Numbered from the stretch's first letter, positions 25,801 through 34,500 are shown. The stretch is DNA of 64,000 nucleotides from Diphasiastrum complanatum (GCA_029204225.1 CM055097.1:31512802-31576801); one strand, 5' to 3'. The notes: generated by a model not told the origin, from the letters alone. Numbers and translations are program-made.

Positions 25801-28800
25801 TACTCTTTTTGGGACTCTAAACCTGCTCTTGTGAGGATTGCCTTTTCCATTTCTTGAATTTCCTTTTTCCCCAAGGCTCAAACCCTCCTGCAATAGGCGT
25901 TTCAAGATCCTTGGCCTTTTATCCATCCTCATAGTATAGGGCCATCTGTAATGCCCGGTGGAGACTACTCCTTTCTCACAAAAGGCCGAAGGCTATCATG
26001 CGAGCCCTCCACGAAATGGAATACTTGTAAGAACAGAGGAACTTCCTCTGGTATCCGCATGAAGGCCTCCCTGTACTTGTCCACATACTCTTGCACGCAT
26101 TCCCTTGCTTAAGAACGGTCCAGGTTTGCATGGCTTGGTTCTTTTCATCCAAAGGCACCCAATTCTCAGTAAACATGTGCTTGAAGGATTCCCAGGTGTT
26201 AGGCACCAAATTGTCCTTCTCCACCTTCCTCCACCAACGTTGTGCCGTTACTTGCAAGTTGTAAGTGGCTACAACAATTCTCTGATCGTCGTCGTCAATG
26301 CTGCACATCTGAAAGGCCTTCTCCTACTTTTGAATCCAATTTTCAATTGCATCCGTATTGCATACTGCAACTGCACCAGTACACTTCGGCGGCTTGAGAT
26401 CCTTGATTGAAGGTAATTTCCTCATCTTTGATGGAAGTTTGGCTTCTTTGTCAACAGTCACAGGTTCAACGGCTACCATAGTCGTTCCTCTGACTCTCTC
26501 AGGTTCTTGTGGTGGTCTTGTCGACTTCAACTGCTCAAGAATTTGTTGAACCGTTTCCATAGTGTCAACCTTGGTTGCAACTTCCACAATCCTCAGTCGA
26601 ATTTGGAACTTGAAAGTTCAATGTTCCGGAAGAGTCCGATAGTTCAACTATATGAGCTTTGCCTTTTTCTTTGAGGTCAATAAATTGACCTTCGATGAAG
26701 ATGACGTCCTGGCTAGTGAATATCGTCGACTCGACATGATCATACAACTTATAAGCTTGATCGGAAGTAGTGTAGCTGATGAAAATCTATTTGATACTCT
26801 GGAAGTCGAGCTTCTTCCTGAGATGTGGAATTTGCGCATAAGCGATACATCCAAAAACTCATAAGTTTGATAAAGAAGGTTTGGAACCTGTCCAAACTTG
26901 GTATGGTGTTTTGGCTAAGAGACCTTTAGTAGGACATCTGTTCCAGAAGGACTTCGGAAGTGTTGCATGTGATAACATGCACTTTGCCGATTCAACTAAG
27001 GTTCTATTCTTTCTCTTAGCAAGACCATTCGACTGAGGCGAATAGGAGGTGATGTATTGTTGCTGAATGCCGTTGTTAAGGCATTACTCCTTGAATTCGG
27101 TGGAGATATATTCTCTCCCGTTGTCAGACCTCAGTGCTTTAATTCTATTACTAGTTTGATTTTCTGTATGTTCTTTGAAGTGTTGAAACTTGTTGAAAGC
27201 CTCCAATTTTTGCTCAATAAAATAAACAACAGTTCTTCTTGAATATTCGTCAATAAAGGTAATAAAATACTTTGCATCTAGCAACGACGGAGTTTGCATT
27301 GGACCACATATATCTGAATGAACAACGTCTAATAAAGCTTTTGTTGCATGCCTATGACTCGATTTAAAAAGAATCCTAGTCTGCTTTCCAAGAATGCAGC
27401 TATGACAGACAGGGAAGTCGACTTTGTCGGATGGATAGTCAAGATCAAGTGAAACTTCACTTAAAACCTAGCTTATCCCGTGCGCTTCAATCTGAAATCT
27501 TGATCCCTGCCGATTTTCCTGCATGTACAAACATCAGAGAGCATATGTGCCATTCTTTGTGGGATTAAATTGCTTCATGTATTGCCAATCTATGCTATAT
27601 TGATGCTAAAATCTGTGATTTAGTTCATAATATGGCATGGACTCTTGCTCTTACACCAGAAGGAGATGTGCAGTTGAAAACAGGAGCTTCATTATTCCAA
27701 TTTCTATTTATCCGATCAACTAGATGTAAAAGATTCATCTGAAAATCACAAATTAGGCTCCAAGAAATTACAGTGTCAGTTTCTAAAAATTCTTGATTTC
27801 TAGGCATCCTATGCTCTTCTTCCCGAAGTTGGCAATAGCTCCCTTTCAGCGAGCTATTTTTAGGAGTCCAGAGATATTGCTAGAATCTGAAAATGACTTA
27901 TCTAGTACAGTGGAGCCAAATATAGAAATTTGTGGCTCTCTCAAAATTTGCAGATTAGAACTGATCAATTCCAGTGCCTACTATAGAAGAAGATCCTGTA
28001 ATTAACAGCTCCCATTTCCTAACGAGAAACTGCTCTGGTACCAAGCTATGAAGCAAACATACATAGAATATAGACATGACCAGAAGAGACAGTAAATGCA
28101 TAGGTCAATCAATGTAGGAATGATGTATGCTTGATTGATCTCCATGAGTATGCTACTGTATCTAAGCTTAGGCTAAGCTATTCAAGCTCAGCAACTCAAG
28201 AAACTAGCCTCTCAACAATTAACCATAGATTATGATGGGCACACATCCGTTAGTACTTGGTCCACAACTTTATTTAACTAGGACTTCATGGTCATGCCCA
28301 ATTTCAGGGACCCAATGTGCAATTTCAATAATAGATGCCTTATTAAATGATGGGTTTAAAACACTCAAACTAAGGTCCATGTGACATGATAAAGATGGAC
28401 CCATTTTTCTGATGGAGCGTTATTTTTTGATTGCTTCTAGACAGTCTGCTTCTTTATATTGATTACAATCTTTCAAACTTGTGGATAGGTTTCCAGTTTG
28501 AGTTAAAAATGAACTTGTTTCATTTCCATCATTGAGGTTTGTTGTTTGTTGTTGCCAAACCCAATGCAGTAGCTTGAGAGTGCCTACTTATTATAAAGCT
28601 TACATTTAACAGTTCCTGCTGTTCAGCTGTGATGTTTTTCAGGTTTGCCACATCTTCTGAGATACGCCGACGAGCTGATTTTTTTGAGCCTTTCATTTAT
28701 GGGAATCTAACCGTTCAACAGGTAGAGGAGATGGGATTCCTTTGCATATTACAAATTTCCATCTTACTTACATAGGGATAATCATAGTCACATAGTGATA

Positions 28801-29134
28801 CTGTGTCAATTGGATACTCGACTCTAAATTTGCAATTGCCCCATCAATTCTTTCTGACAGTTGTCTGTGTGTATTTCTGTAGTTCTGCAACACGTCAGTG
28901 GAGCCTATGGGTGAAGAAAGTGATCATATACATATTACTGCACTGACAGATGCATTGGGTGTCCCGGTTCGTGTGGTGTATCTAGATAGAAGTGGAGGCG
29001 ATTCAGGCAAGGCTGCAGAAATCAACCATCATGATTTCGTTCCAGCAATTTCACAGAGCTCTGATAAAGCTGCTGTTCCACCTGTTACTCTGCTGTATAG
29101 ACCAGGTCATTATGACATTCTTTATGCCAAGTGA
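5358..29134 (+). CDS. OTUB1: otubain-type deubiquitinase (OTU cysteine protease), split by a 20 kb intron
   Basis: Peptidase C65 / otubain family, known to hydrolyse ubiquitin-ubiquitin isopeptide bonds in cytosol and nucleus. Exons read from the sequence: 5358-5567, 5817-5882, 6157-6240, 7347-7469, 8590-8639, 28643-28721 and 28883-29134. All introns begin GT and end AG, and phases match across every junction. Catalytic Cys lies in [11 protein letters not shown] (exon 3). The His is in [12 protein letters not shown] near the C-terminus, preceded by [15 protein letters not shown] and a HHDF motif. Start: the ATG at 5358 is the first in frame; an in-frame ATG also occurs 13 codons later. About 24 residues expected between exon 5 and the 28643 exon (a DELV..SRDQ..SDYIVMFFR-like segment) were not found. 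Splicing 8639 to 28643 would nevertheless stay in frame. The acidic N-terminus is variable in the family. The gene may be intact if the missing exon lies hidden in the intron. Confidence 0.9.
5817..5882 (+). CDS. OTUB1: otubain exon 2
   Basis: Twenty-two codons between atgcag and gtggca. The product [17 protein letters not shown] matches the conserved segment just before the catalytic loop of otubains. The exon is in phase 0 at both ends. Confidence 0.88.
6157..6240 (+). CDS. OTUB1: otubain exon 3, carries the catalytic cysteine
   Basis: Twenty-eight codons between acccag and gtacgt. It encodes [18 protein letters not shown] followed by MFSYL. The Asp-Gly-Asn-Cys signature of OTU proteases is intact, so the active-site nucleophile is present. 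In phase 0. Confidence 0.92.
7347..7469 (+). CDS. OTUB1: otubain exon 4
   Basis: Forty-one codons between aaacag and gtatga, starting [16 protein letters not shown] and ending [10 protein letters not shown]. The last motif ([11 protein letters not shown]) is diagnostic of plant otubains. The preceding intron of 1.1 kb is anonymous. Confidence 0.9.
7677..8365. mobile_element. hAT-type MITE in otubain intron 4
   Basis: A non-coding element of about 690 bp. The left end is cagatgcaacgaattg and the right end, reverse-complemented, is agagctgcagcagcgaattg, giving imperfect terminal inverted repeats. It is flanked by ttgaatca (7669-7676) and ttgaatga (8366-8373), an 8-bp target duplication with one mismatch, typical of hAT. 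Near the right end the motif gcgaatcg recurs in inverted copies. The terminal motif resembles the left end of the remnant at 21182. Confidence 0.65.
8590..8639 (+). CDS. OTUB1: otubain exon 5
   Basis: Fifty bases between actcag and gtgcag, encoding [16 protein letters not shown] plus two bases of an Arg/Ser codon (phase 2). It matches the F.EQL helix that follows the FEDFFA motif in otubains. Confidence 0.85.
9948..10805 (+). pseudogene. hAT transposase N-terminal half (BED zinc finger, DUF659-like)
   Basis: A single reading frame from ATG 9948 (just after a tttgtag acceptor-like site) to TAA 10803-10805, broken by several in-frame stops. Near the start, [20 protein letters not shown] reads as a BED-type zinc finger (C..C, H, then C in ISDC). 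At the end, [20 protein letters not shown] and [19 protein letters not shown] match the DUF659 region of plant hAT transposases. A donor-like cagtc|gtaagt at about 10799 suggests the first coding exon ended there. The catalytic and dimerisation exons are absent. The local GC content is higher than its surroundings. Confidence 0.7.
10832..10884. repeat. microsatellite (CT)n-(TA)n
   Basis: (CT)n at 10832-10860 runs directly into (TA)n at 10861-10884, within the hAT element downstream of the transposase frame. Confidence 0.9.
10890..10969. repeat. 21-bp tandem repeat, about four copies
   Basis: Units of the form aatcatggctgaaaccatat repeat about every 21 bp, the last degraded to atgggtgaaat. 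It lies immediately after the TA microsatellite inside the hAT element. Confidence 0.8.
11431..11730. mobile_element. hAT-type MITE, 300 bp, clean ends
   Basis: Terminal inverted repeats catagttgcac (11431-11441) and gtgcaactatg (11720-11730). They extend into palindromic cagaaacgcgtttctg blocks at both ends. Perfect 8-bp target duplication gttcaaat at 11423-11430 and 11731-11738. No coding capacity. The internal sequence (gggcaatatgg, tggtccagtt, tcaaggttaaaag) is shared with the MITE at 18943-19515. Confidence 0.85.
11978..12377 (-). repeat. 3' LTR of the minus-strand copia element
   Basis: A 400-bp segment with canonical TG..CA ends: tgttggaattt at the left and aaataaaca at the right. It abuts a polypurine tract on the minus strand (12380-12391, aagggggaaat). 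TATA-like tatataa at about 12116 fits an LTR promoter. No second copy was found upstream of gag, so the 5' LTR is lost, displaced or unrecognisable. Confidence 0.6.
12380..15810 (-). pseudogene. Ty1/copia gag-pol, decayed
   Basis: Order on the minus strand is copia-type. Gag runs at about 15810-15010 (KLDGTNF-like start, Lys-rich basic tail and a lone knuckle-like Cys segment). Protease follows near 14890, where the active site reads FIDTSAS instead of DSGAS. Integrase lies at 14392-13970 ([37 protein letters not shown]). RT spans about 13450-12690 (KQAPRAW-like [10 protein letters not shown], catalytic box read as YLDNL instead of YVDDL). RNase H lies at 12684-12487 ([11 protein letters not shown]). 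Frameshifts and stops separate every block. The mutated protease and RT boxes make it non-functional. Confidence 0.85.
15811..16620 (-). other. leader or 5' LTR region of the minus-strand copia, degenerate
   Basis: Lies upstream (minus-strand sense) of gag. A TATA box reading tataaaaggg on the minus strand sits at about 16367-16376. Two related A/C-rich segments with ctgttctgatc and tgtcttgac occur at 16455-16490 and 16530-16560. Its ends do not match the LTR at 11978-12377, so it may belong to a different element. Confidence 0.35.
16641..18665 (+). pseudogene. Ty1/copia gag to early RT, truncated, plus strand
   Basis: Gag at 16641-17153 ([26 protein letters not shown]), closely related to the minus-strand gag at 24525-24238. 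The zinc knuckle ([14 protein letters not shown]) is near 17250-17290, the protease remnant at about 17447 (LLDLGS) and the pre-integrase region at 17532-17753 ([16 protein letters not shown]). Integrase starts at about 18010 ([35 protein letters not shown]) and continues with frameshifts. The copy ends in the N-terminal RT region (WLIVNGF.. , LDWWPGDP) at about 18665. A foreign-looking segment at 17760-18005 separates protease and integrase. No LTR was seen. Confidence 0.85.
17760..18005. repeat. palindrome-rich insert within the copia remnant
   Basis: Two tandem units starting tactgaaatgggytgtataagg, then a run of inverted copies of ggttcgaatcggccaattcg (gttcgaatcggccaattcgaacc is itself palindromic, followed by gattcgaatcggcc). 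The segment interrupts the normal copia protein order and has no coding signal. It may be a small insertion or MITE fragment; no clear target duplication. Confidence 0.6.
18943..19515. mobile_element. hAT-type MITE with poly-C/G insert
   Basis: Terminal repeats catagatgccca (left) and tgggcatctatg (right, 19504-19515), each followed inward by palindromic gaaacgcgtttc blocks. It is flanked by gttctaat (18935-18942) and gttcgaat (19516-19523), an 8-bp target duplication with one mismatch. The internal region aligns with the 11431-11730 MITE but carries an extra GC-rich segment at 19183-19275. Confidence 0.8.
19516..21180. other. intronic sequence, nothing recognised
   Basis: AT-rich intron sequence of the otubain gene. 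A pyrimidine-rich cluster (ttcctcttcttcctc) at 20860-20955 gives a Lys/Arg-only minus-strand frame that I treat as low complexity. No exon of otubain was recognised here. Confidence 0.5.
21182..22075 (+). mobile_element. second hAT remnant, left end and C-terminal transposase scrap
   Basis: The left end cagagttgcagcagcgattc resembles the right terminal repeat (inverted) of the element at 7677-8365. Subterminal ggcaatatgggtatcag is shared with the two catagt-type MITEs. At 21880-21990, with one frameshift, the translation AKRNR then [13 protein letters not shown] resembles the KKRNRL..ERA.DLVYV block near the C-terminus of plant hAT transposases. The right border was not found. Confidence 0.45.
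22080..22625. other. GC-rich segment of unknown origin between hAT and copia remnants
   Basis: The motif ccacatacggct occurs twice (22221 and 22303). At 22340-22620 GC content rises sharply. The minus strand can be read as a Pro/Arg/Ala-rich frame containing [19 protein letters not shown] recognise no family; it may be the tail of a transposase frame or an unrelated insertion. Confidence 0.35.
22630..24595 (-). pseudogene. Ty1/copia gag-protease-integrase, minus strand, 3' truncated
   Basis: Gag at about 24595-24238 ([20 protein letters not shown]). Zinc knuckle and protease at 23915-23685 ([28 protein letters not shown]). Pre-integrase at 23618-23376 ([15 protein letters not shown]). Integrase at 23151-22816 ([41 protein letters not shown]). 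It ends in the integrase/RT linker near 22630, where GC-rich sequence begins. Related to the plus-strand copy at 16641 and likewise lacks RT. The 5' side abuts a gypsy RT fragment at about 24595. Confidence 0.85.
24596..26600 (-). pseudogene. Ty3/gypsy gag to RT fragment, minus strand
   Basis: Gag: 26587-26324 ([25 protein letters not shown]) then 26308-25976 ([28 protein letters not shown]). Protease at about 25742-25419 with [12 protein letters not shown] (an Ile replaces the usual Thr/Ser of the D-T/S-G box). RT start at about 24960-24596 ([37 protein letters not shown]) with internal stops. The frame stops just before the LVMPFGL region. RNase H, integrase and LTRs are missing. Confidence 0.85.
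26600..28031 (-). pseudogene. Ty1/copia integrase plus degraded 5' part, minus strand
   Basis: Integrase at 27299-27084 ([31 protein letters not shown]), continuing with frameshifts to the RT linker, which ends at about 26600 ([20 protein letters not shown]). The 27440-28031 stretch, where gag and protease should be, is too short and has no recognisable frame. The primer-binding site follows at 28032. Confidence 0.75.
28032..28043 (-). other. copia primer-binding site (initiator tRNA-Met type)
   Basis: Reads tggtaccagagc on the minus strand, one base different from the usual tggtatcagagc complementary to tRNA-iMet. It marks the 5' end of the minus-strand copia; the 5' LTR would begin at about 28048 and run rightwards. 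Confidence 0.6.
28048..28640. other. candidate LTR remnant and end of the large otubain intron
   Basis: Follows the primer-binding site, so part of it should be LTR. I could not find a matching left-hand copy or a clear right border. The last bases (tgatgtttttcag) form the acceptor of the exon at 28643. Confidence 0.3.
28643..28721 (+). CDS. OTUB1: otubain penultimate exon
   Basis: One base plus 26 codons between tttttcag and gtagag, encoding [17 protein letters not shown] then IYGNLTVQQ. This is the conserved [10 protein letters not shown] region of otubains. Its phase matches the end of exon 5. Confidence 0.9.
28883..29134 (+). CDS. OTUB1: otubain last exon, carries the catalytic histidine
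   Basis: Begins [17 protein letters not shown] after a tctgtag acceptor and ends YDILYAK with TGA at 29132-29134. It contains [20 protein letters not shown] and the catalytic-His motif GHYDILY. Closely matches family length at the C-terminus. Confidence 0.95.
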   Translation, partial: FCNTSVEPMGEESDHIHITALTDALGVPVRVVYLDRSGGDSGKAAEINHHDFVPAISQSSDKAAVPPVTLLYRPGHYDILYAK

Positions 29135-31900
29135 GAACAATTGAGCTTGGCTCTCTGCGATTGCTCTTTGAATGGTCTACACATGAACCGTATTTGTTTT
29201 CCTCAAAGCTTTTCAAAATGTACATACCCCATCTTAAGAGATACATTAGCTTTTTCAAAAGCATAGATAAGAACATTCTAGAAGGACAATGCAAGATCCA
29301 AGCATTCCTCGGTTAAGTGTTACTAGTTGACAATTGCTGCTTCCTGGATAAAGAGTTTATTACTGGACACAATTTCTCAACTGGAAATTTCTTACATGTC
29401 CAAAACGTCTTTTTCCTTAAAGTTTGAATGGTGATATCTTCTGGAATTGTGTTGGGATAATTACCTAAGCTTGACATCAGTGAAGATGGAGCATAAACAC
29501 CTGGATCTGAAAAATCAAGTTGCTTCTGAAATCTTACAAATCCTTAGTAGGAGATTTGCTTCATTCTCGTGCATCTTTTCAATAGCCAACTTTAAACACT
29601 CTTTTCCAAAAACAAAACCATCATCTCCCCAGGTGGAAGATCATCAGTTTCATAGTCAATAAAGTCAGAGACTCATCAAGATTCCTAGCTAGAATGCAAA
29701 GAGTCTCAGCCTTTATGAACCTGAAGAGATCTGATACATCAAAATAAAATTCATTATTTATATTATAGGTAGGAAGAGTAACTAGTCTTAGAATCAAAAT
29801 CAAGAAATTTAGCAGATGGAGCACCAAGAAATAAAGTTTTGTTTCATGCATACATTTGAGACCATGTCTACCATGTAATGAGTGTGTACCTAACACTAGA
29901 GACGCTGTGCTGCTGCAATGCTGCCAAGTATATGTATTGTTTAAGCATTCAAAAGAAATCCTTTGATTTTTGGCATGCCTTCTGTGGTTTTAGGGATAGT
30001 TACTTTTTAGTTTGGCAATTTTGCAATGAATTGATGAGCAAATAACCACTCATTGAGTTACAGAGGCCCCATTCATCCTAGTGGTCTATAGGGTATTTAT
30101 AATATTCTTGGTTGCTTGGTGGGTTACTAGGGCACTTCCAGTAATGCTCCTTGTGTAAAAAATCTCTATGGTCTTAAAGACCACTTCAAACTAGTCGTCA
30201 ATCTAGGGCCCAGATTTGAACTGCCCCTTAATTGTCCTGTGGGGAAATTGGTCCTACTGTTATTTTCAGATTGAGGGAGGCCAACTCAGAGGCCTCTTCT
30301 TTTTGAGTGACAATAAAGTTACAAGCATTCTTAATTAATTGGGCTTTGTGTGCTGCCACACATATGTAGGGGACTTAAAAAGCTTGAGAAAAGGTGCTTG
30401 GCAAGTTCTAGTTACCTCCAAACCTTGACATCTACAATGCGACACAGAGCATATGAGTAGATTATTTGCCAGTCTTTAAAGTTGGATTATTTGTGCTATA
30501 ATGCTTTTGATTGTACAGGTCATCACATTTTTTCGATCTTGACCTAAACATTGCAAATGAGGAGAAAAGTTTATATTTTCCCCTAGCAAGCAAATGAGTT
30601 CTAACGTGAGCCTTGAATTTGCAAAAAAATTTAATTTTGAGTCTTTGCTTTCCATATTGTCAAGTCATGGATGCACCCTTTTGCTTTCATAACTCCCTTC
30701 CATCATTGAATTTCATCAAGCATGGATCCAGATTTTATCCTGTGAGATAGTGGGTGGCACGCACGTACCTCTTGGGAGTTGTCAATATGATATTTTCTAA
30801 TTACTATTGTGTGGTTTCAAGAGCTGTAATTCACCATTTGCATTGATCATCAACACCTTCTTTCTACCATTGAATTAATCAGGTCACGTATTTGTAAAAC
30901 GTCGTCTCCCTTTAGTTGATTAACTATTGACACATTCTTTGGCAGCGCTCACTTACTGTTATCTTGTTTATGGATTTTTTTTTGAGCTAGAATTTGCTGA
31001 ATGAATCTTCCTGTTTGTGCATTGATTATGTGTTACAGTATTAACTTTATGAACAAATGCATATTAGAGAAAAGGTCTTTGAAAACATAGTTGTAGACAA
31101 GATAGTCTAAAACTTAATAATATCTTAAGTATGCAAAGTATCAAAAGATATCATGAAGTATGTGAGCATTATTTCGAGCAATTCAACTATTTGGAAGGTA
31201 CGGCTTAAACACTTTCAACTATGATTCAAATTATGCCCAAAAAAAAATGAATGTCTACTAATAGCTGCATATTGCCCATAAAGATGAGGTCATCAAAAGT
31301 ACCAAGCTTTTGTTGGCTTTTTTTTATCAAGATGTAAATAAATGAGAGAGTTTGTAAGGTAGTCAAAGTTTTTATTCCGAACTAGGCCGGAAATGTAATT
31401 AATAACCTTGTGAGGGCCCAGGTGCTCTATTGGACCTATGGAACTTTGCATGAGTGAAGTTGTCCTAAGCTCTTAAATAAAGGCCTGAACTTACATTGAT
31501 GGCTTCTACTCCAACACCCACAATAGAATTTTGGAAGACCATAAACAATGAGGACCAAGTGAATTCCTGATTTTTTATAGCTTTGTGAATGCAATAAAAA
31601 AGTCGGCCATTGCTAGAACGGTGCATTTTTTTTACTTTGCATCAAGAGAAGCACTATTAGCTGAAGTAAAATAGAAAGTTTCATACATACAATGCACCTA
31701 GTGCCACAATATGTACATTTTATACTTTTTTAGTTTTTTCATTGTATTCACAGCTTCACTTCGACCATCATCTCAAAAATGACATGTTGAACCTACTTGC
31801 AATTTTTGTATGTATTGCCTTGTAGCACCAAATAGTCCATTTAAATGTCGTGAAATCATTTTTTGGTTTTTCATGAAGAAAAAGGAAGTGCCTCACAGAA
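29135..31900. other. 3' flank of otubain, no gene seen
   Basis: Presumed 3' UTR followed by anonymous AT-rich sequence. The short frames in both strands lack domains or splice context. No terminal repeats or retroelement motifs were recognised. Confidence 0.5.
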
Positions 31901-31939
31901 TGTAATTTCTGCACCTTTTTTTTTTCCCCAAAATTGTTT

Positions 31940-32205
31940 ATAGCACCTTTTGGGATGCGGAAGGTGCATGCAAAAATTTTGTACATGACCTTCCGTGCGG
32001 AAGGTGCATGTAAAACAAAATTACGGCAAAAAAAATAGAAGAAAAAAAAAAGTAAAAAATCTTTTCATGCCGCAGAAGGTCACCTCTTCGGCCATTCCGT
32101 TGTGCGACGGGCCTTCCACCTCGATCTACCGCCCTCGGCCGAAGGCCTTTCCTCCGCGGAATGGCCTTCCTCCCCAAAAAATCTTGCAAAATCAAAGATA
32201 CGTAC
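31940..32205. repeat. GC-rich inverted-repeat cluster
   Basis: Contains gaccttccgtgcggaaggtg, a near-perfect palindrome, plus several copies of gcggaaggtgcatg and its complements. Further on, cggccgaaggcc is a perfect palindrome and gcggaatggccttcc pairs with cggccattccg upstream. A poly-A stretch separates the two parts. Likely a foldback or MITE-like insertion; no target duplication identified. Confidence 0.5.
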
Positions 32206-32258
32206 AAAAAGAAAAGAGAAGCTTGCTATTGTAGACTTATTAAGCTAAGAGGTAGCAA

Positions 32259-32965
32259 CAATCTGTCCCAGCGATGGACAGATTGAGCAGTTTTCATTAA
32301 ATGGATATTTTTGTAGCGCGCCTCACTGGCAGCGATGGTGGCATATCACTTCTTTACATCCCTTTGTAGAAATGTTTTAATGACAACGATGAATCACTAT
32401 CTGCATTCTCATCTGAAAGCTTTACTTTACATCTTTTATGGGCATCGATGGAAAGGCATTATCATTTGCCTTCTTGAGGCTTCTAAATAAGCATGAATGA
32501 TTGTAGATGTCTAGCGATGGACAGATTGCATACTCTTCCATTTGTAAATGACGGATCACAAGGTTGAGGTGTATCTTGTCCAGCGATGGACAACATACTC
32601 CTTTTACCTACTCTCTATTTGTTGACACTACTCCTACTGTCCATTGCTGGACAGTAGGAGCATTTACTTTTTGATTGTATATGATTTAACTTGCTCGCTG
32701 TCCAGTGATGAACAACAAGCTAAAAAACTCCTTATTCTCTGATGCTTCATATGTACATACCTTCTATTATCCAACGATGGATAGAAGGATGCTTTTTGGC
32801 TCAACTCTAAAGTAAATGCATACATCCTCTGGTCTAGCAATGATTGCATACTCTCTAATATCACCTTATGCTCAATTATGTGATAATTTAGCATTGTTCG
32901 GTTACTACGGCATGTTATCATTCACAGTTTGGATATTGATTTATTTGATGAATCAATGCGATGAG
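32259..32965. repeat. array of about 12 short hairpins at about 62-bp spacing
   Basis: The core AGCGAT or a variant starts at 32270, 32331, 32385, 32444, 32513, 32582, 32643 (as ATTGCT), 32704, 32773, 32836, 32890 and 32957, i.e. every 54-69 bp. Four cores are flanked by complementary arms. Caatctgtcc/ggacagattg (32259-32285) is 10/10. Gtatcttgtcc/ggacaacatac (32571-32598) is 10/11. Ctcctactgtcc/ggacagtaggag (32631-32660) is 12/12. Ccttctattatcc/ggatagaagg (32760-32788) has 10 pairs with a 3-nt bulge. Arms differ between units yet remain self-complementary. No coding frame. See findings. Confidence 0.75.
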
Positions 32966-34500
32966 ATCCTTCGGCGCTGTCCAATGAAGAGACACCAACA
33001 CATTAGCTTGCAGACTCTTGTATAGCATGGATTTGATCAAGAAGTTACGAGAACCATACATTATCTGTTTACAGGTAGGAATGTTGGTTTGGCATGGATT
33101 TGCCCCCCCACTTTATGTATCGGTCCAAGCTAGCTACTTGTTTGCTTTTTTCTACATATCTCGTACAATTTGGTTTCAAATGCATATTTGATTTATTAAA
33201 CTTAAAAGATAAGGACCTAAACCATTACACTTATCAGCATGGCACTTGCCCTGATACGGTAGAGATGTGGTTCGGTCTATCACTATAAATATTTCTCAAT
33301 AAGTAAACCTATTTTGTACTTGATATCAGTGTTGACACATGTCTTCCTCACTGTGCTAATTTGCGCAGTTTTGTGTGGTGGGAGGGTGGGATGGTGGTAG
33401 GTACCAGCTGGATGTCTTGAAATATGTTTTGCTTTACGGTGCTTTCTAGTACTGTATGCTTTTCAGCCATATTTTTCCTTTATGAATAAAGGGTTTTAAA
33501 ATGTTATGGTCTTGACTTGTCAAGAGAAGATTTGATCTGTTAATCTCTCTTTATGCATCCTTGAGGTGTAAATCCGACTATCCTTTGGTCGGGATAGTAT
33601 CAAAACCTTTACATTACTTAGATTCATAAGCTAACATAGGACTTTTTTGTTATGTTTAGTCCTCAAGATGGTATCAGGACCTTGCAGACCTAGGTTACGG
33701 GTGTGAAAGTGCTGTATTTTAGAACCATAAATGGATCTACAAAAGATCCACAAGAGTTATTGCATGCTTGCTTAACAATCTATTAAAAAACTAGACACAA
33801 AAAAGTTGATCTAGATTGGCAATTTGACAAACAGCAAGCATTAACAATCAAAAGCATTGATCAACATTGAAATCCGAGCTCACACGTGTGTACTACAGGT
33901 TGTAGTACAGCCTTCAAGCTGAGAAACAAGTAGAAATTGATTTGGTTACATTTGGATCACAAAAACTCAATGTACATAATGGAGTAGCTGAGATTGCCAA
34001 TGAGCTCCATAAATATTCGATCTTCTCACTATGGGAGCTTGGAATACATAGCAAATTCGATTTCCTTCCTGAAGTTAGGTGGATTTTCAGCATGTAATAG
34101 GGAAGTTAACTCACTCTTCTTGCCCTAAAATGAAACCCCAGCCTAGATCCTAGAGTTATGCTTGGTAGGTAGCTAGTTGGTCGAATTTTCACCTTAAACT
34201 TAGGTGTAGGTCCTATAAAGTAGGGATGACCACCAAATAGACATGACCAACTCTCTTGACTTGACCTAACCTACATTAGGAGTGGGTTGCTATGTGGCAC
34301 TTTGGCCATACATGTGTGGAACCCAATTATGTACAAAATTTATACTATTCTTCATGGTTTTTGATCAAGCTAGATTTGTCAATTTTTGGCGATTCTTTAC
34401 ACCCCTCCTCAAATTTAGCTTGATCTATTTACAACTCTCTTGCCAGATGAATGAATGTTTTAGACGTATCTAAAAAACCAGCTACAAACAAGGAACTTTG
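32966..34500. other. no gene seen
   Basis: Possible further weak core motifs (gcatggattt at 33027 and 33095) extend the hairpin-array period; otherwise nothing is recognised. Around 33883 the palindromic cacacgtgtg of the copia LTR family appears once. Confidence 0.4.

Noticed and set aside
31938-32207. 89-codon minus-strand frame
   Set aside because: Spans the GC-rich foldback and a poly-A run; no homology-like features.
32259-32965. CRISPR-like array
   Set aside because: Regular spacing suggested it, but the repeats are only about 6 bp of core with variable arms, and the genome is clearly a plant nuclear one.
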